A stretch of DNA of 64,000 bases from Ctena decussata. Its lineage: Eukaryota > Mollusca > Bivalvia > Lucinida > Lucinidae. The notes under the pieces were generated by a model. That model was not told the origin of the DNA, did no database searches, and saw only the letters and a list, made by a program, of their open reading frames with translations. Each line of letters starts with the position of its first letter. Positions within the stretch are counted from its first letter, which is position 1. The stretch covers positions 52,649,400 to 52,713,399 of the forward strand of contig OZ022507.1 of NCBI GenBank assembly GCA_963989385.1, given 5' to 3'. The position numbers and the translations under genes were made by a program. Below, piece after piece: positions 30,327 through 41,445 of this stretch.

Positions 30327-30897
30327 AAAATTAATGTGTATCCAACCTCCTTAATCGCACACCCAGGCTTAGTTACCTGGAAACCAACTGAACCATTATA
30401 AGGTTCAACACATTTGCTCCCTAGAAACAGCCGAAAGAAACCGCCCTTCCCTCCCAACAACCCGCAATAAGAAAGAAGCTATGGTCCTCTTGCCCATTAA
30501 TAATATTCTCCATTTCCCCAAAAATTAATGTGTATCCAACCTCCTTAATCTCACACTCAGGCTTAGTTACCTAGAAACTAACTAAACCATTATAAGGTTC
30601 AACCAATTTGCTCCATAGAAACAGCCAAAAGAAACAGCCCTCTCCTCCTAACAATCCACAATAAGAAATCAGCTACAGTCTTCTTTTCCACTAATAATAT
30701 TCTCCATTTCCAAAGATATTGGAACACTAACAAATTTCCCATGAACATACAGACCCTTAAAACTTAAATTATGCACTATATTTTGGAACCAACTAAACCA
30801 AGATAAGTTTTAAAACAAATGCCACAGTTCTAGGCCCTAAAAGGAATTTTTACCCTGCCTACCTCCCTTCCAACAGAATTAGGCTATGGTCCTCTCT
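30327..30897. repeat. 194 bp tandem repeat (about 2.6 units)
   Basis: TTAATGTGTATCCAACCTCC occurs at 30331 and 30525. Units run through CAGGCTTAGTTACCT, CCATTATAAGGTTCAAC, GAAACAGCC and TAATAATATTCTCCATTTCC. A third, partial and more diverged unit starts near 30786 (ACCAACTAAACCAAGATAAG). The strand is C-rich. Confidence 0.85.
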
Positions 30898-31118
30898 GAG
30901 ACCATAACTCTATGTAACCTAGGCAACCTCAGTCACACATGAGGGCCACAAAAATATGGGACAATCACATTCCAGATCACCCTCAGTCTCTTGTCCCCCA
31001 CTTCCCACTCAATTAGTTTATAAGGGAATTGCTCCCCACCCAAGAATTTGTTCCCCACCCAAGAATTTGCTCCCCATTTTTTTTTACTCTAGACCTGCCC
31101 TAGGCCCAGCCAGGACAA

Positions 31119-31132
31119 GGGGGGGGGGGGGG
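31119..31132. repeat. Poly-G tract
   Basis: A run of 14 G. Confidence 0.85.
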
Positions 31133-31283
31133 CTGTTCCATCAGCAAACTTTTTTTGTAAGGCCTGAAGAGTAGTTATTATCAACATCCTATTCTAAAAA
31201 CGTACATTGTGGTAGTCTTCAATGTACTTTACATGTTTTGCACTATTTTAGGTCTTTCAGAATGAAGTGATAAAAAAGTGTCC

Positions 31284-31425
31284 GCCCCATGGCCAAAGAA
31301 CCATAAAAAAGTATCTGCCCCATGCATGAAAGTGAATAAAAAAAAAGTATCTGTCCCATGCATGGAAGCGAGTAAAAAAGTGCCCGCCCCATGCCATTTT
31401 GCACCGGCCCCATGCCCCCAATAAA
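31284..31425. repeat. GCCCCATG minisatellite, block 2 (inverted set)
   Basis: GCCCCATG-type starts at 31284, 31317, 31352 and 31386, a period of 33-36 bp with AAAAAAGTATCTG spacers. It ends with TTGCACCGGCCCCATGCCCC, the complement of the sequence that starts block 1. Two overlapping minus-strand frames of 68-75 codons here translate the repeat and are rejected as genes. Confidence 0.8.
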
Positions 31426-31795
31426 TATTGCCTGGTCCCTTACGGACAAATGTCACGTTTAAGAAATTGACAAGGGCTATAAATCAGTCAGAAGACACTG
31501 AAATAAGACCATTAGCAATATAATTGCAAGTGAGATCTTCCCCAGACCTATACACATGCAAAGTGTGAAGAATACTTATCAAATGGAAACTAAGTGCTCA
31601 TGGATGGACAGACAGACAATGGACAGATATATGATGGACATACACATGAACAGCTAGCAGAAAAACATATTATCCCATCACAAATGTGTGGCTGGGTATA
31701 AAGGCACAAAACTTGAGGTGGCACTGTTATTGTACTTCATATAGACAGTACATCAGTACATGTGCAGCCCATCACTGAGAATGTTCCTTTTAACC

Positions 31796-32331
31796 AGGGC
31801 TGTGAAAATGCCATGCCTGACTTGTCCTACTTGTCCCATTAAACTCAGGACAAGTGAAAACTTTTAATTTTGCACTGGGACAAGTACCTGGAAAAAGTAT
31901 TTCTTTCAGTCGTAACAACAAAATTTTCGTTTTAGAAAAATACTCAGGCAAACAATGTGGACCCAGATTATACTGCAGGAGCAGTCTGATCAGGGTCCAC
32001 ACTGTTTGCCATTCCAATTTGTACATTTACCTGGAAAAAGTTTTATATGTGAAAAGTAAGGAATAAGATGCTTAATTTTTTTTTGGACATTTAGCATAGA
32101 AAAGATGCCTTTATTCAATTTTAAGGCTTTGAGGCTATTCAAAGTGAGAGATGAGGTTTGTCAAAATACTAATTATTTGAGATGTCAATCTTTATGACTG
32201 CATATCAATCTTAAAATAATGCAAACATCATAATTTGTTGTTTCGGACAAATAATTTTTTGCTGGACAAGTAGAGTTTGACTTTTTACTTGTCCATGGGC
32301 AAGTAAGATATTTGCTTTTTCCACAGGCCTG
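31796..32331. mobile_element. hAT-like non-autonomous element (536 bp) with 8 bp target duplication
   Basis: TTTTAACC at 31788-31795 is repeated exactly at 32332-32339. The ends are AGGGCTGTGAAAATGCC and, on the other strand, CAGGCCTGTGGAAAAAGC, so the terminal repeats start with the CAGGG-type sequence usual for hAT elements, which also make 8 bp duplications. Both subterminal regions carry ACTTGTCC words. No transposase is encoded. An H hairpin lies inside. Confidence 0.7.
31948..32010. repeat. H short hairpin, copy 4, nested in hAT-like element
   Basis: GGCAAACAATGTGGACCCAG pairs with CTGATCAGGGTCCACACTGT then TTGCC. ACCTGGAAAAAGT occurs at 31886-31898 and again at 32029-32041, flanking the hairpin and about 65 bases of other sequence. 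Confidence 0.7.
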
Positions 32332-32339
32332 TTTTAACC

Positions 32340-33729
32340 AATCATACGCTCTGTTTTCAGGCTGGCTGTTGGCAACTTGGGTGTGGTTATTTATAGAGAA
32401 GAACCCACCAGACTATAAATTTCAGGAAAAAAACATTCAACGCTGATCAAAGATGCTAAAAAGAAGAGAGAGAAACAGCTATATGTGATTTGCTGTCATG
32501 TAGGAATTTCCTTCTTCAGTCTTGAGGCATCTGAAGGTATGATTTTCCAAATTACACCGGTGCCATAGACTATTGCTTTAGTTAAAATTCAGAGCTCCAG
32601 ATAAGTGGGGGAATCTGGAATAATTAAGGTGGTGATAATCTTTGATTTGAGGCAAAGACAAAACTCTGCAAAATGCTGATAATAGAATAGATCTTCCCAA
32701 AACTTAGCAGATCTATGCCTTCTTTATGTTGTTTCTCTTAATTTAGAATCCAAAATGCAGGATTTGTTGATGTTAAAATGTACTTATATAAAGAAAGATA
32801 AAAGGGTAATTTTTTGCACAGAAATTTGAAAAGTAGCATCCTTATTGAAACTGTACTTAGTGCTGAAGGTACCTTATTGCATCACAAAGAGTGTCCTAGC
32901 AATTATTTTTCCAACTCATACACACATTATTAGTGTGAGCAGATAAAAAAAGAAGTAACCTGTGTCCCATTCTTTGTTAAAAAACACTGGTGAGACTATT
33001 TAAACAAGGTTGAACAATTTCATTTACACACCTGTCTTAGTATCAGTAATGTATTATTTACATTGTAGGTGTTACATGTATATAGGTATGCTTGCCTACC
33101 CTATATAAATTTAATGAATGCATTCAGTGTACATGCACCATATACATGGATGAATATTTGAGAATAAGCTACTGTTTTTACAATTTGAGAAAAAGTTAGA
33201 ACAAATAATTGCTAGGATGCTCTTCATAATGCAGTACCATACCTGCAGCACTATGTAAATTTTCAATAACAATGTTGGAGTTTTAGTTTTTGCACAGAAA
33301 ATTACCCTTTGATCTTTCCTTATAAAAAAGAATAAAAGCACTTTTTAAGAAGCATGTACCTCTATTTTGTATTCTTAACTGTAGTAAACAACAAAAGTAC
33401 ATGTAAAAAGTCTGCTAACTTTTAGGGAGATACGTTAGTTGATAATGGTTTCATGCAGATTTTTGCATTTACCACAGATTATCCCCTTAAAGGATATTTT
33501 TCTCATGTCCTATAAAAGTTATTTTTCTGAACCTTGTACAGCAAGAGATCAGTGTAATGAAAGTACATCCTGTCATGACAAAAAATTGTTAGATTATGGG
33601 CCTTGGCAGTCCTTGCCCTGGGGTAAAAATTCACTGAGTGAATTTCAGCGAAATAGGTTTGCAGTGGAAGGGTAATTAGGGTATCAGTGGTGGGGGATGC
33701 TGTTATTTATTTATTTTATTTATATATTT
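32340..33729. other. AT-rich unique DNA
   Basis: No recognised repeats. One plus-strand frame (33439-33675) contains TTGTACAG before CAAGAGATCAGTGTAATG, an acceptor-like context, and reads DQCNESTSCHDKK. That is not enough to call an exon. Confidence 0.4.
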
Positions 33730-33966
33730 GAGCGGCGACACGAGAAAACCAACAAAGTGGTTGTGGGCTCAGTGCAGACTCAGCTCAACCTGGGCATCCA
33801 CCCAATCGGATCAGAGTCATCGCTTTGCACTTAAAGGGTATCTTAGGGTCTAAGCTAGTTCCATGCGGACAGTGAAGACTCTTATCAGACTGGGCAGATG
33901 CATAGGCTGATCTGAATTCTGCGCTTGGCGCACAACCACTTTGTTGGTTTTCTCGTGTCGCGTCTC
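33730..33966. mobile_element. F foldback element, copy 8
   Basis: GAGCGGCGACACGAGAAAAC to GTTTTCTCGTGTCGCGTCTC. The centre is in the reverse orientation (CACTTAAAGGGTATCTTAGG..). More substitutions than copies 5 or 9, so older. Confidence 0.85.
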
Positions 33967-33994
33967 CTTTATTTTTATTTTCACTCTCTTTTTT

Positions 33995-35803
33995 AGCTCA
34001 CCTGAGCACTTCGTGCTCAAGGTGAGGTATTGTGATCGGTCTTTGTCCGTCGTCCGGTGTCCGTCGTCCGGCGTCAACTTTTGCTTTAAACGACTTCTTC
34101 TCCAAAACTGCTGGACGGATTTCAAAATAATTTCACAGAAATGTTCCTTGGGGGACTCCCTACCAAAATTGCTCAAATGGTTCCGCTCCACTGAACAATA
34201 TGGCCGCCAGAGCTAAAAATAGAAAAACCTTTAAACGACTTCTCCTCCAAAATTGCAGGGCCGATTTTGAAATAATTTAAGAGAAATGTTCCTTAGGAGA
34301 CCCTCTACCAAAATTGCTCAAACGGTTTCGCTCTGCTGAACAAAATGGCCGCCAGAGCTAAAAATAGAAAAACCTTTAAACAACTTCTCCTCCAAAACTG
34401 CTGGGCCGATTTTGAAATAATTTCACAGAAATGTTTCTTAGAAGCCCCTCTACCTAAATTGCTCAAACGGTTCCGCTCCGCTGAACAATATGGTCGCCAG
34501 AGCTAAAAATAGAAAAACCTTTGAACGACTTCTCCTCCAAAACTGCTGGGCCAATTTCAAAATAATTTCACAGAAATGTTCCTTAGGAGACCTTCTACCA
34601 AAATTGCTCAAACGGTTCCGCTCTGCTGAACAATATGACCACCAGAGCTAAAAATAGAAAAACCTTTAAACAACTTCTCCTCCAAAACTGCTGGGTTGAT
34701 TTTGAAATAATTTCACAGAAATGTTCCTTAGGAGACCCTCTACCAAAATAGCTCAAACCGTTCTGCTCCGCGCAACAATATGGCCACCAGAGCTAAAAAT
34801 AGAAAAAAGCTTTAAACATCATCGTCTCTGAAGCCAATGGCTCGATTTCAAAAAAAAATCAATGAAATGTTTTACTCATGGCCCTGAACAAAAATTGCTA
34901 AAACGGTTCCACTCCGCTGAACAAAATGGCTGCCAGAGCTAAAAATAGAAATAAATCTTAGAATGACACTGAGGGCACAGTTATGATCCAATCATCATGA
35001 AACTTTGTCAGAATGTTTATCTAAATGAAATCTAGACCATCTTTGAAATTGGGTCATATGGGGTCAAAAACTAGGTCACTGGGTCAAATCTTAGAAAAAC
35101 CTTGTGCATACTCTAGAGGGCACAGTTATAATCCAATCTTCATGAAACTTTGTCAGAATGTTTATTTATATAAAATCTAGGCCAAATTTGAATCTGAGTC
35201 TTGTGGGGTCAAAAACTAGGTCACTAGGTCTAATCTTAGAAAAAAACCTTGTGTACACTCTAGAGGGCACAGTTATGATCCAATCTACATGAAACCTTGT
35301 CAGAATGTTTATTTTCATGAAATCTATACCAGATTTGAAACTGGGCCATGTCAGGTCAAAAACTAGGTCACTAGGTCAGTTCTTAGAAAAACAGTGTGAA
35401 CGCTTAAGAGGACACAGTTTTGTTCTAATCTTCATAGGGCTTTGTCAGAATGTTTGTCTTCAACAAATCTGGACCAAGGGTGCAACTTGGTCATGTTGGG
35501 TCAAAAAGTAGGTCACTAGGTTAAACCTCAGAAAAGCATTGTGTGCACTCTAGAGGGCACAGTTTTGATAACTTTGTCAGAATGTTCATATCCAAGATAT
35601 CTAGATCAGGTTTGAAACTGGGTCATATGGGGTCAAAATCTAGGTCATTAGGTTAAATCTTAAAAAAACCTTAGGTACACAATAAAGGGTTCATTCTCCA
35701 TTTAATCTTTGTGAAACTTTGTCTATCGGTCATATGGATGTCTCTGAGGTTAGGTTCACAGGATACTCAGGTGAGCGATCCAGGGCCATCATGGCCCTCT
35801 TGT
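33995..35803 (+). mobile_element. Pearl/Helentron-associated-like element 1 with two 145 bp tandem cores
   Basis: The 5' end is AGCTCACCTGAGC (palindromic), followed by GTCCGTCGTCCGG-type repeats. Core 1 has six units starting AAACGACTTCTYCTCC at 34088, 34233, 34378, 34523, 34668 and 34814. Core 2 has five full units marked GAGGGCACAG at 34971, 35116, 35263, 35408 and 35553 and a remnant near 35684. The 3' end is CAGGTGAGCGATC then hairpin CAGGGCCATCATGGCCCTC and TTGTTTT. Short inverted subterminal repeats, a microsatellite, a tandem core and a 3' hairpin next to T-rich target DNA is the architecture of DINE-1/pearl elements, thought to be moved by Helentrons. No protein is encoded. Confidence 0.75.
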
Positions 35804-35876
35804 TTTTTCATTTTATGATCAGGAATTGGATTTTTTTATTCTTTTTATCAAAAATACTGATTATCATTTTTTTTTT

Positions 35877-38157
35877 AGCTCACCTGAGCCAGCGGCTCCG
35901 GGGGAGCTTGTAGGATGGTAAGGCTCCGTCGTCCGTCCGTCCATCCGTGGTCCGTCCGTCAACAATTTCAAACGACTTCTCCTCTGAAACGGTTTGGCCA
36001 ATTGTAACCAAATTTGATATAGAGCCTCCTGGGACCTTAGGAATGAAAAGTTGTTCAAACGGTCCTGGTCACATGACCAACATGGCTGCAATGCCCATAT
36101 ATGGTAAAAACATGAAAAAATCTTCTTCTCCAGAACCAATAGGTCGATGGCCTTGAAACTTGGTATGTAGCATTGGGTACGCGAGTACTGCCAAGATTGT
36201 TCAAATTATGACTTTGTGTTGACCTTGACCTTTTTTACGGTAATGTCAAATTTGCTTCCTTATGCTTTTATATGGCAAAATGCTACAACATAAGATATCT
36301 TGGGAACTGTTGACGATTTTGGGCTGAAAATTGGTATCTACAGTTATCTTAATGACTACATGAAGATTAATGAGTACAAGAGGTCAAGGTCATTCTTTGA
36401 CCTTTGACCTTAACTCTCATATTTTGACAAGTTCTAACAAACTCCTCAAAAGCCACTGGGCCAATCGAAACCAAATTTCATATAGAGCCTTCAGGGGTTG
36501 AGGGAACGAAAATTTATTCATACGGTCCAGGTCACATGACCAGCATGGCCACCACGCCCATATATGGTAAAAACCTTTAAAAATCTTCTTCTCCAGAACC
36601 AGTTGACTGATGACCTTGAGACTTGGTATGTAGCATTGGGTACTCAAGTACTATCAAGAATGTTCAAATTACGACCCTGGGTTGACCTTGACCTTTTTAC
36701 GGCAAGGTCAAATATGAGAAAATGCTAGAACATGAGATTTCATGGTAAGTTTGGAAGATTTTGGCCTAAGAATTGGTATATACAGTCATCTTAATGAGTA
36801 CATGAAGATTTGTGAGTACAAGAGGTCAAGGTCATTCTTTGACCTTTGACCCAGAACTCTCATATTTTGCAGTGTCTATTCTAGAGAGGGGGATGGGGGG
36901 ATTTACTCACATTTCTGACAATTCCCCCCCTATTTCTTAGCAGAAGGGGGGGGATTATTTTCTTTATTTTATTCATAAAAATAGATTAAATGATATCTAA
37001 AAGCATTGTGTGTACTCATTGATACTAAATTATAGCTAAAATACCAGGTACATATGTTTTCATGTAGTTTAAGCCAAATTATAGAGTTACAAGTGTGAGT
37101 GATACCTTTTCTCTGTCAAAAAATCCCCCCTATTTTTCCAATCCTAGAATAGACACTGAAAATTTTTGACAATTTCAAACAATCTCCTTAAAAATCCACT
37201 GGGTCAGTTGAAACCAAATTTCATATAGAGCCTCCATGGGTTGACGGAATGAATGAATTTTCTAATGGTCCTGGTCACATGACCAACATGGCCGCCATGC
37301 CCATATATGGTAAAAACCTTTAAAAATCTTCTTCTCCAGAACCAATAGACCGATGGCCTTGTTGAGACTTGGTATGTAGCATTGGGTACTTGAGTACTAT
37401 CAAGATTGTTCATTGGGTACTCGGGTACTATCGAATTGTGGCCTTGGGTTGACCTTGACCTTTTTTATGGCAAGGTCAAATATGGGAAAATGCTAGAACA
37501 TAAGATTCCATGGGAAGTTTTGAAGATTTGGGCCTAAAAATTGGTATATACAGTCGTCTTAATGAGGTCATGAAGAATTATATGTACAAGAGGTCAAGGT
37601 CATTCTTCGACCTTTGACACAGATCTCTCATATTTTGACATTTTCAAACATTTCCTCAAAACCCATAGGGCCAATTGTAAACACATTTCATAAAGGGCCT
37701 CCAGGGTTTGACTGAACAAAAATTTGTTCAACCAGTCCAGATCACATGACCAACATGGCCACCATACCTATTTATGGTATAAACCTTTAATATTTTTCTT
37801 CTCCAGAACTAATATACCAATGGCCTTGAAACTTGGTAAGTAGCATGGACTATGGAGTACTAGAGTACTACCCAAACTGTTCAAATAATGAATTTGGGTT
37901 TACCTTGACCTTTTTTGCGGCGTTGTCAAAAATGGAAAAATGCTAGGACATAAGATGTCATGGAAAGTTTTGAAGATTTTGGCCTAAAATGGTATAAATG
38001 GTTATCTTAATGAGTACATGAAGATTTATGAGTACAAAAGGTCATGGTCATTCTTTGACTTTTGACCCAAGACTCATATTTTGACAATATCACACATAAA
38101 AAAGGCCACTTTGCCAATTGTTCAGGTGAGCAATTCAGGGCTTCCTGGCCCTCTTGT
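35877..38157 (+). mobile_element. Pearl-like element 2 with ~460 bp tandem units
   Basis: AGCTCACCTGAGC start, GTCCGTCCGTCCATCCG microsatellite, then four units marked by TCACATGACCARCATGGC at 36069, 36532, 37274 and 37742. Spacing is 455-468 bp once the 287 bp insert at 36871-37157 is removed. It ends CAGGTGAGCAATTCAGGGC then TTCCTGGCCCTCTTGTTTT. The minus-strand frames of 69-91 codons that recur in each unit translate the repeat and are not genes. Confidence 0.75.
36871..37157. mobile_element. V non-autonomous element (287 bp) inside pearl-like element 2
   Basis: Terminal inverted repeats AGTGTCTATTCTAGAGAGGG and, complemented, AGTGTCTATTCTAGGATTGG; inside them TGGGGGGATTT mirrors AAATCCCCCC. 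The three sister units of the host array lack it, which fixes its borders. A clear target duplication was not found. Confidence 0.75.
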
Positions 38158-38160
38158 TTT

Positions 38161-38789
38161 CACTACCTTCCGCTTTTGTTATCACAATATATAAATCATA
38201 TATGACAATCACTTTATGTAGAAAATTTATGTTATTGCAGTCTTGGATACTGATTTAAATAAGTCCCCGGACTTCCTTCTGACTTCCATTTGTATGAATT
38301 TTGTATTGTTTGTATTGTGTTTGTTGTACTGTATATGATTATTATACGAATAAAATAGTGTTTAAACCAAATATCTTTATCTGTTTCTATACAGGTACCT
38401 TAGCTGAGCTTGATTTCATCTTTTTCGGCGTGGTCTATGGTGGAACAGTGGAATCAGACGAATATAGATTTAGTCTTAGTTTGTTATTCAATGTGAATTT
38501 GACAATGGAAAAAAAAAGATGTCCCTACTTTTCCAGCAGGCTTTAGTTTCTTTTATAAAAGTACCATAAACCCCAAGTATTTGGGCAGTCAAGCGGCCTG
38601 TGCAGGCAGTTCAGACATGGAGCTGACATTTCAGGGCCTAAAAGTTTTGTCATTCAGTCATCCTTAATCATATAACAATATACATATTTATGGAAAACGA
38701 TCTTTGTAAATGGATGAATCCATTACAGAAAGCCGGGTTTACAAATTAATAATAGTGCCCAAAGACATGGGGTTATCCGTGGTGGACTC
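38161..38789. other. No recognisable feature
   Basis: Unique DNA. TCTGTTTCTATACAG at about 38382 is acceptor-like and precedes an open frame (LAELDFIFFGVVYGG), but there is no family match or donor that I can defend. Confidence 0.35.
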
Positions 38790-39391
38790 CTTTCATTAAG
38801 CTTTTTCGATTTTTTTGCATTTTGGCATTCCAAGATGGCCGCCATTTGCCGTTACTAAAAATAGAACAAAACATGAAAATGACAATATCTCAGTAACCGC
38901 TGAATGGATTTTGACGAAATTTGTGTCAAAATGATTCTTGCATTGAGATGTTTCAAAAATATCTAACTGTAAGACCAGTCATATTGGCCTCTGTTACTAA
39001 AAATAGAAAAAGGTGAAAATCAGAAAATCTCCATGGAATTGGACCAAATTTGTGTCAAAATGGTCCTTGCATGAAGGCTTTTCGATTTTTTGCATTTTAG
39101 CAATCCAAGATGGCCGCCATCTGCCGTTACTAAAAATAGCACAAAACATGAAACTGGCAATATCTCAGTAACCCCTGAATGGATTTTGATGAAATTTGTG
39201 GCAAAATGATTCTTGCATTTAGGTGTTTCAAAAGTAAATATATAAAGACCAGGCAAGTTGGCCTCTGTTACTAAAAGTAGCAAAATGTGAAAATGAAAAA
39301 TTCTCAGTGGAATTGGACCAATTTTGTATCAGAATGGTTCCGTTGCACAATAGCCAGGTGAGCGATATCAGGCCCATTTGGGCCTCTTGTT
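38790..39391 (+). mobile_element. Pearl-like element 3, 5'-truncated, ~275 bp units
   Basis: Two units marked AAGATGGCCGCCAT at 38832 and 39107. Each holds AATATCTCAGTAACC..TGAATGGATTTTGA and TTGGCCTCTGTTACTAAAA. The 3' end is CCAGGTGAGCGATATCAGGC then CCATTTGGGCCTCTTGTTT. The AGCTCACCTGAGC start is not visible. Confidence 0.7.
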
Positions 39392-39393
39392 TA

Positions 39394-39904
39394 ATTTTTC
39401 GACGGTTTCGAATTGGCCCATGCAAAGGCTCTTCCTAACAAGATTTTGAATTTTCGTTACAAAATCATTATAACTTTAGTAGAAAGGGAGAATTTGCCAT
39501 AACATAAAATGCTTAACATCTGAATTAAACGGACAGTATGGAACCTAGATTAAATATATTTTCCGCGATATTTACAGTTTACAGTTGCCTGGGGACTAAG
39601 TTTAAGCTTCATTGATGAAAAAAATTCAAAGACTGCTCATATATGAACTATGACCTTCTTAAGTGAAAATCTGCAGTGGCTGTAGGGTATGCCTCTTTCA
39701 AAAACGTTCAAAAATATGTCTTTTAGAAAATATACACCACGTTTGCAGAGGTGTCCGGACATATGATCCCTTTATATATTTTCGCTATCAGAAATTTTCT
39801 ATTTATGATAGTTACCAAAATAAGACGTCACGATCAGAACTTTCTGAACATCCTTCGTACATGTAACTCTATCATGTCATGATTTTCACAAATGTTCTAC
39901 AGTC
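39394..39904. other. No recognisable feature
   Basis: AT-rich unique DNA. Plus-strand frame 39663-39866 has no supporting signal. Confidence 0.4.
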
Positions 39905-40230
39905 AGACGCCCGTAAAACGAATGGGAAACGGACTGGCAGCTGGCTGCCAGGTATTCTACCGTAAAATCTACGATTTTTACAGTGCAGTTGATTAGTTAC
40001 ACACACTGTTAAAAATCCGTAGAATCACTGTAAACCAGCTGCCAGTCCATTTCTTGTTATTTCAATGGACGCCCGTAAAAATTGAAGGAACTATGACGCA
40101 CAGTAGGAGAGATTAGAGCTGGTGTTGTTTTAGTCATATAGTCCTTTAACAATATAAAGTTATTTCGAGTGCGGCCAGTTAACATACAACTACCAAAATG
40201 TCTTTCAGGCAAACACCCGTAAAAATAACA
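39905..40230. mobile_element. W element, two parts head to head
   Basis: 39905-39984 (GCCCGTAAAACGAATGGGAA .. GCTGGCTGCCAGGTATTCTA .. GATTTTTACAGTG) is one end. 40007-40227 (CACTGTTAAAAATCCGTAGA .. AGCTGCCAGTCCATTTC .. TATAAAGTTATTTCGAGTGC) is the other end of a second copy in reversed order. A complete copy is at 58313-58640. Confidence 0.65.
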
Positions 40231-40730
40231 GCGCTGACTCTTACACATTAGGTCTCTCACCACTTTGTGTTCAAGCCCCGGCCAAAAACCTGTAAGTTAG
40301 CCAAGTGGTCTTGTTGTTTTTCTCAGGTAGCTTTGGTTTCTGCCCACCACTGCTTAACGATCGGGTTGACAGTTATGAAATATTCTTGAAAGACAATACC
40401 CATCTCAAAAAAAAAAAAAGCTGTCCAGTGCAGGTGGCAACCATGGCAAAAGGAGCTTTTCTGCATAATACATTACGATCATAAGAAAGCTGATTTAATT
40501 ATTTCTACATCCATAAAGAATGCTTAAGTCGAGACTAATTAGCCCCATTTCTGACGAAGATGTATACCCGTCAATAACATAGGAAATCATAATCATACTG
40601 AAGCATTAGAAAGCCGAGTACCATTAATTTTCTAGAAATTAGACACCTAAAATAAAGAGAGTAAATGTTCTACAATGGAAAAGTATGGTTTTAGCATGCA
40701 GTAATTCGACAAAAAGATACTGGTGTCATA
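40231..40730. other. No clear feature
   Basis: GTGTTCAAGCCCCGGCCAAA near 40268 is vaguely B-box-like and may be a SINE scrap. Otherwise nothing is recognised. Confidence 0.35.
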
Positions 40731-40799
40731 GCAAACAGTGTAGGCCCAGATCAGACTGCTCCTCTAGGAGCAGTCTGATCTGGGCTTTCACTGTTTGCT
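40731..40799. repeat. H short hairpin, copy 5 (perfect core)
   Basis: GCAAACAGTG..CACTGTTTGC outer stem. The inner GCCCAGATCAGACTGCTCCT and its exact complement (40744-40785) leave a two-base loop. The best-preserved H copy. Confidence 0.85.
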
Positions 40800-41045
40800 C
40801 AGCCCTATCTGCCACAACACTTAGAATTATTACGGTAACACTCTCCAAGCACTCATTACAGTGCCTGTATTATCAATCACAATTACCGGTAATAGAGTTA
40901 TAAAGCAAGCACCCTAGTCCTGCAAATATTGGGATACTATGACCAGCAGTTCTGTATTGTCTGGCAATCATATTTTAAACATATCAAAATGTAAGAAATA
41001 TAACTCATAAAGGGTCAAATGCCTCTTTGTTGAATAAGATAAATA

Positions 41046-41222
41046 GATGTAGGACTTTCGATTTTACGTCCTTTTTAACTGTATTTCAGTATATTAGGAC
41101 GATGGGTGGATTATAATGAAAGGCTGTGTGCAATGGAACCCCATTTACGATTGAAAAGAGTCCCGCCTACAGCGGGGCTCGAACCCAGGACCGCTAGATC
41201 AGCAGGACAGCCCTTAATACCT
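41046..41222 (-). mobile_element. SINE A, copy 5, head cut by poly-C
   Basis: In minus orientation: GACCGCTAGATCAGCAGGAC complement anticodon arm, CTGGGTTCGAGCCCCGCTG B box, GGGTTCCATTGCACACAGCC body. The first ~20 bases of the head (GGTAGCTCAGTG) are replaced by a 20 C homopolymer at 41225-41244. Confidence 0.8.
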
Positions 41223-41445
41223 CACCCCCCCCCCCCCCCCCCCCACTCTTGTTAAACAACATCGGTTTTGAACCGATGGGAATTTTGATGTGATTTTCAA
41301 CAATGTAATTCTCTTTCTGTTGTTTTATCACTGCAACTAAAATGTAATCTTCAAACCATTTCTTATTTAAGATGAATGTGCCTACTTTAAGGGGGAGCAA
41401 TTCTGCAATTTTCATTTTGCCATAACATACACACAAAGGAAAGAG

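Noticed and set aside
33850..34216. Frames of 91-113 codons near the start of pearl-like element 1
   Set aside because: They read from the F8 element into the first tandem units, so they span a junction of two transposons.
38382..38545. Exon with acceptor TCTGTTTCTATACAG
   Set aside because: One acceptor-like string and an open frame are not enough; no donor or family similarity could be defended.
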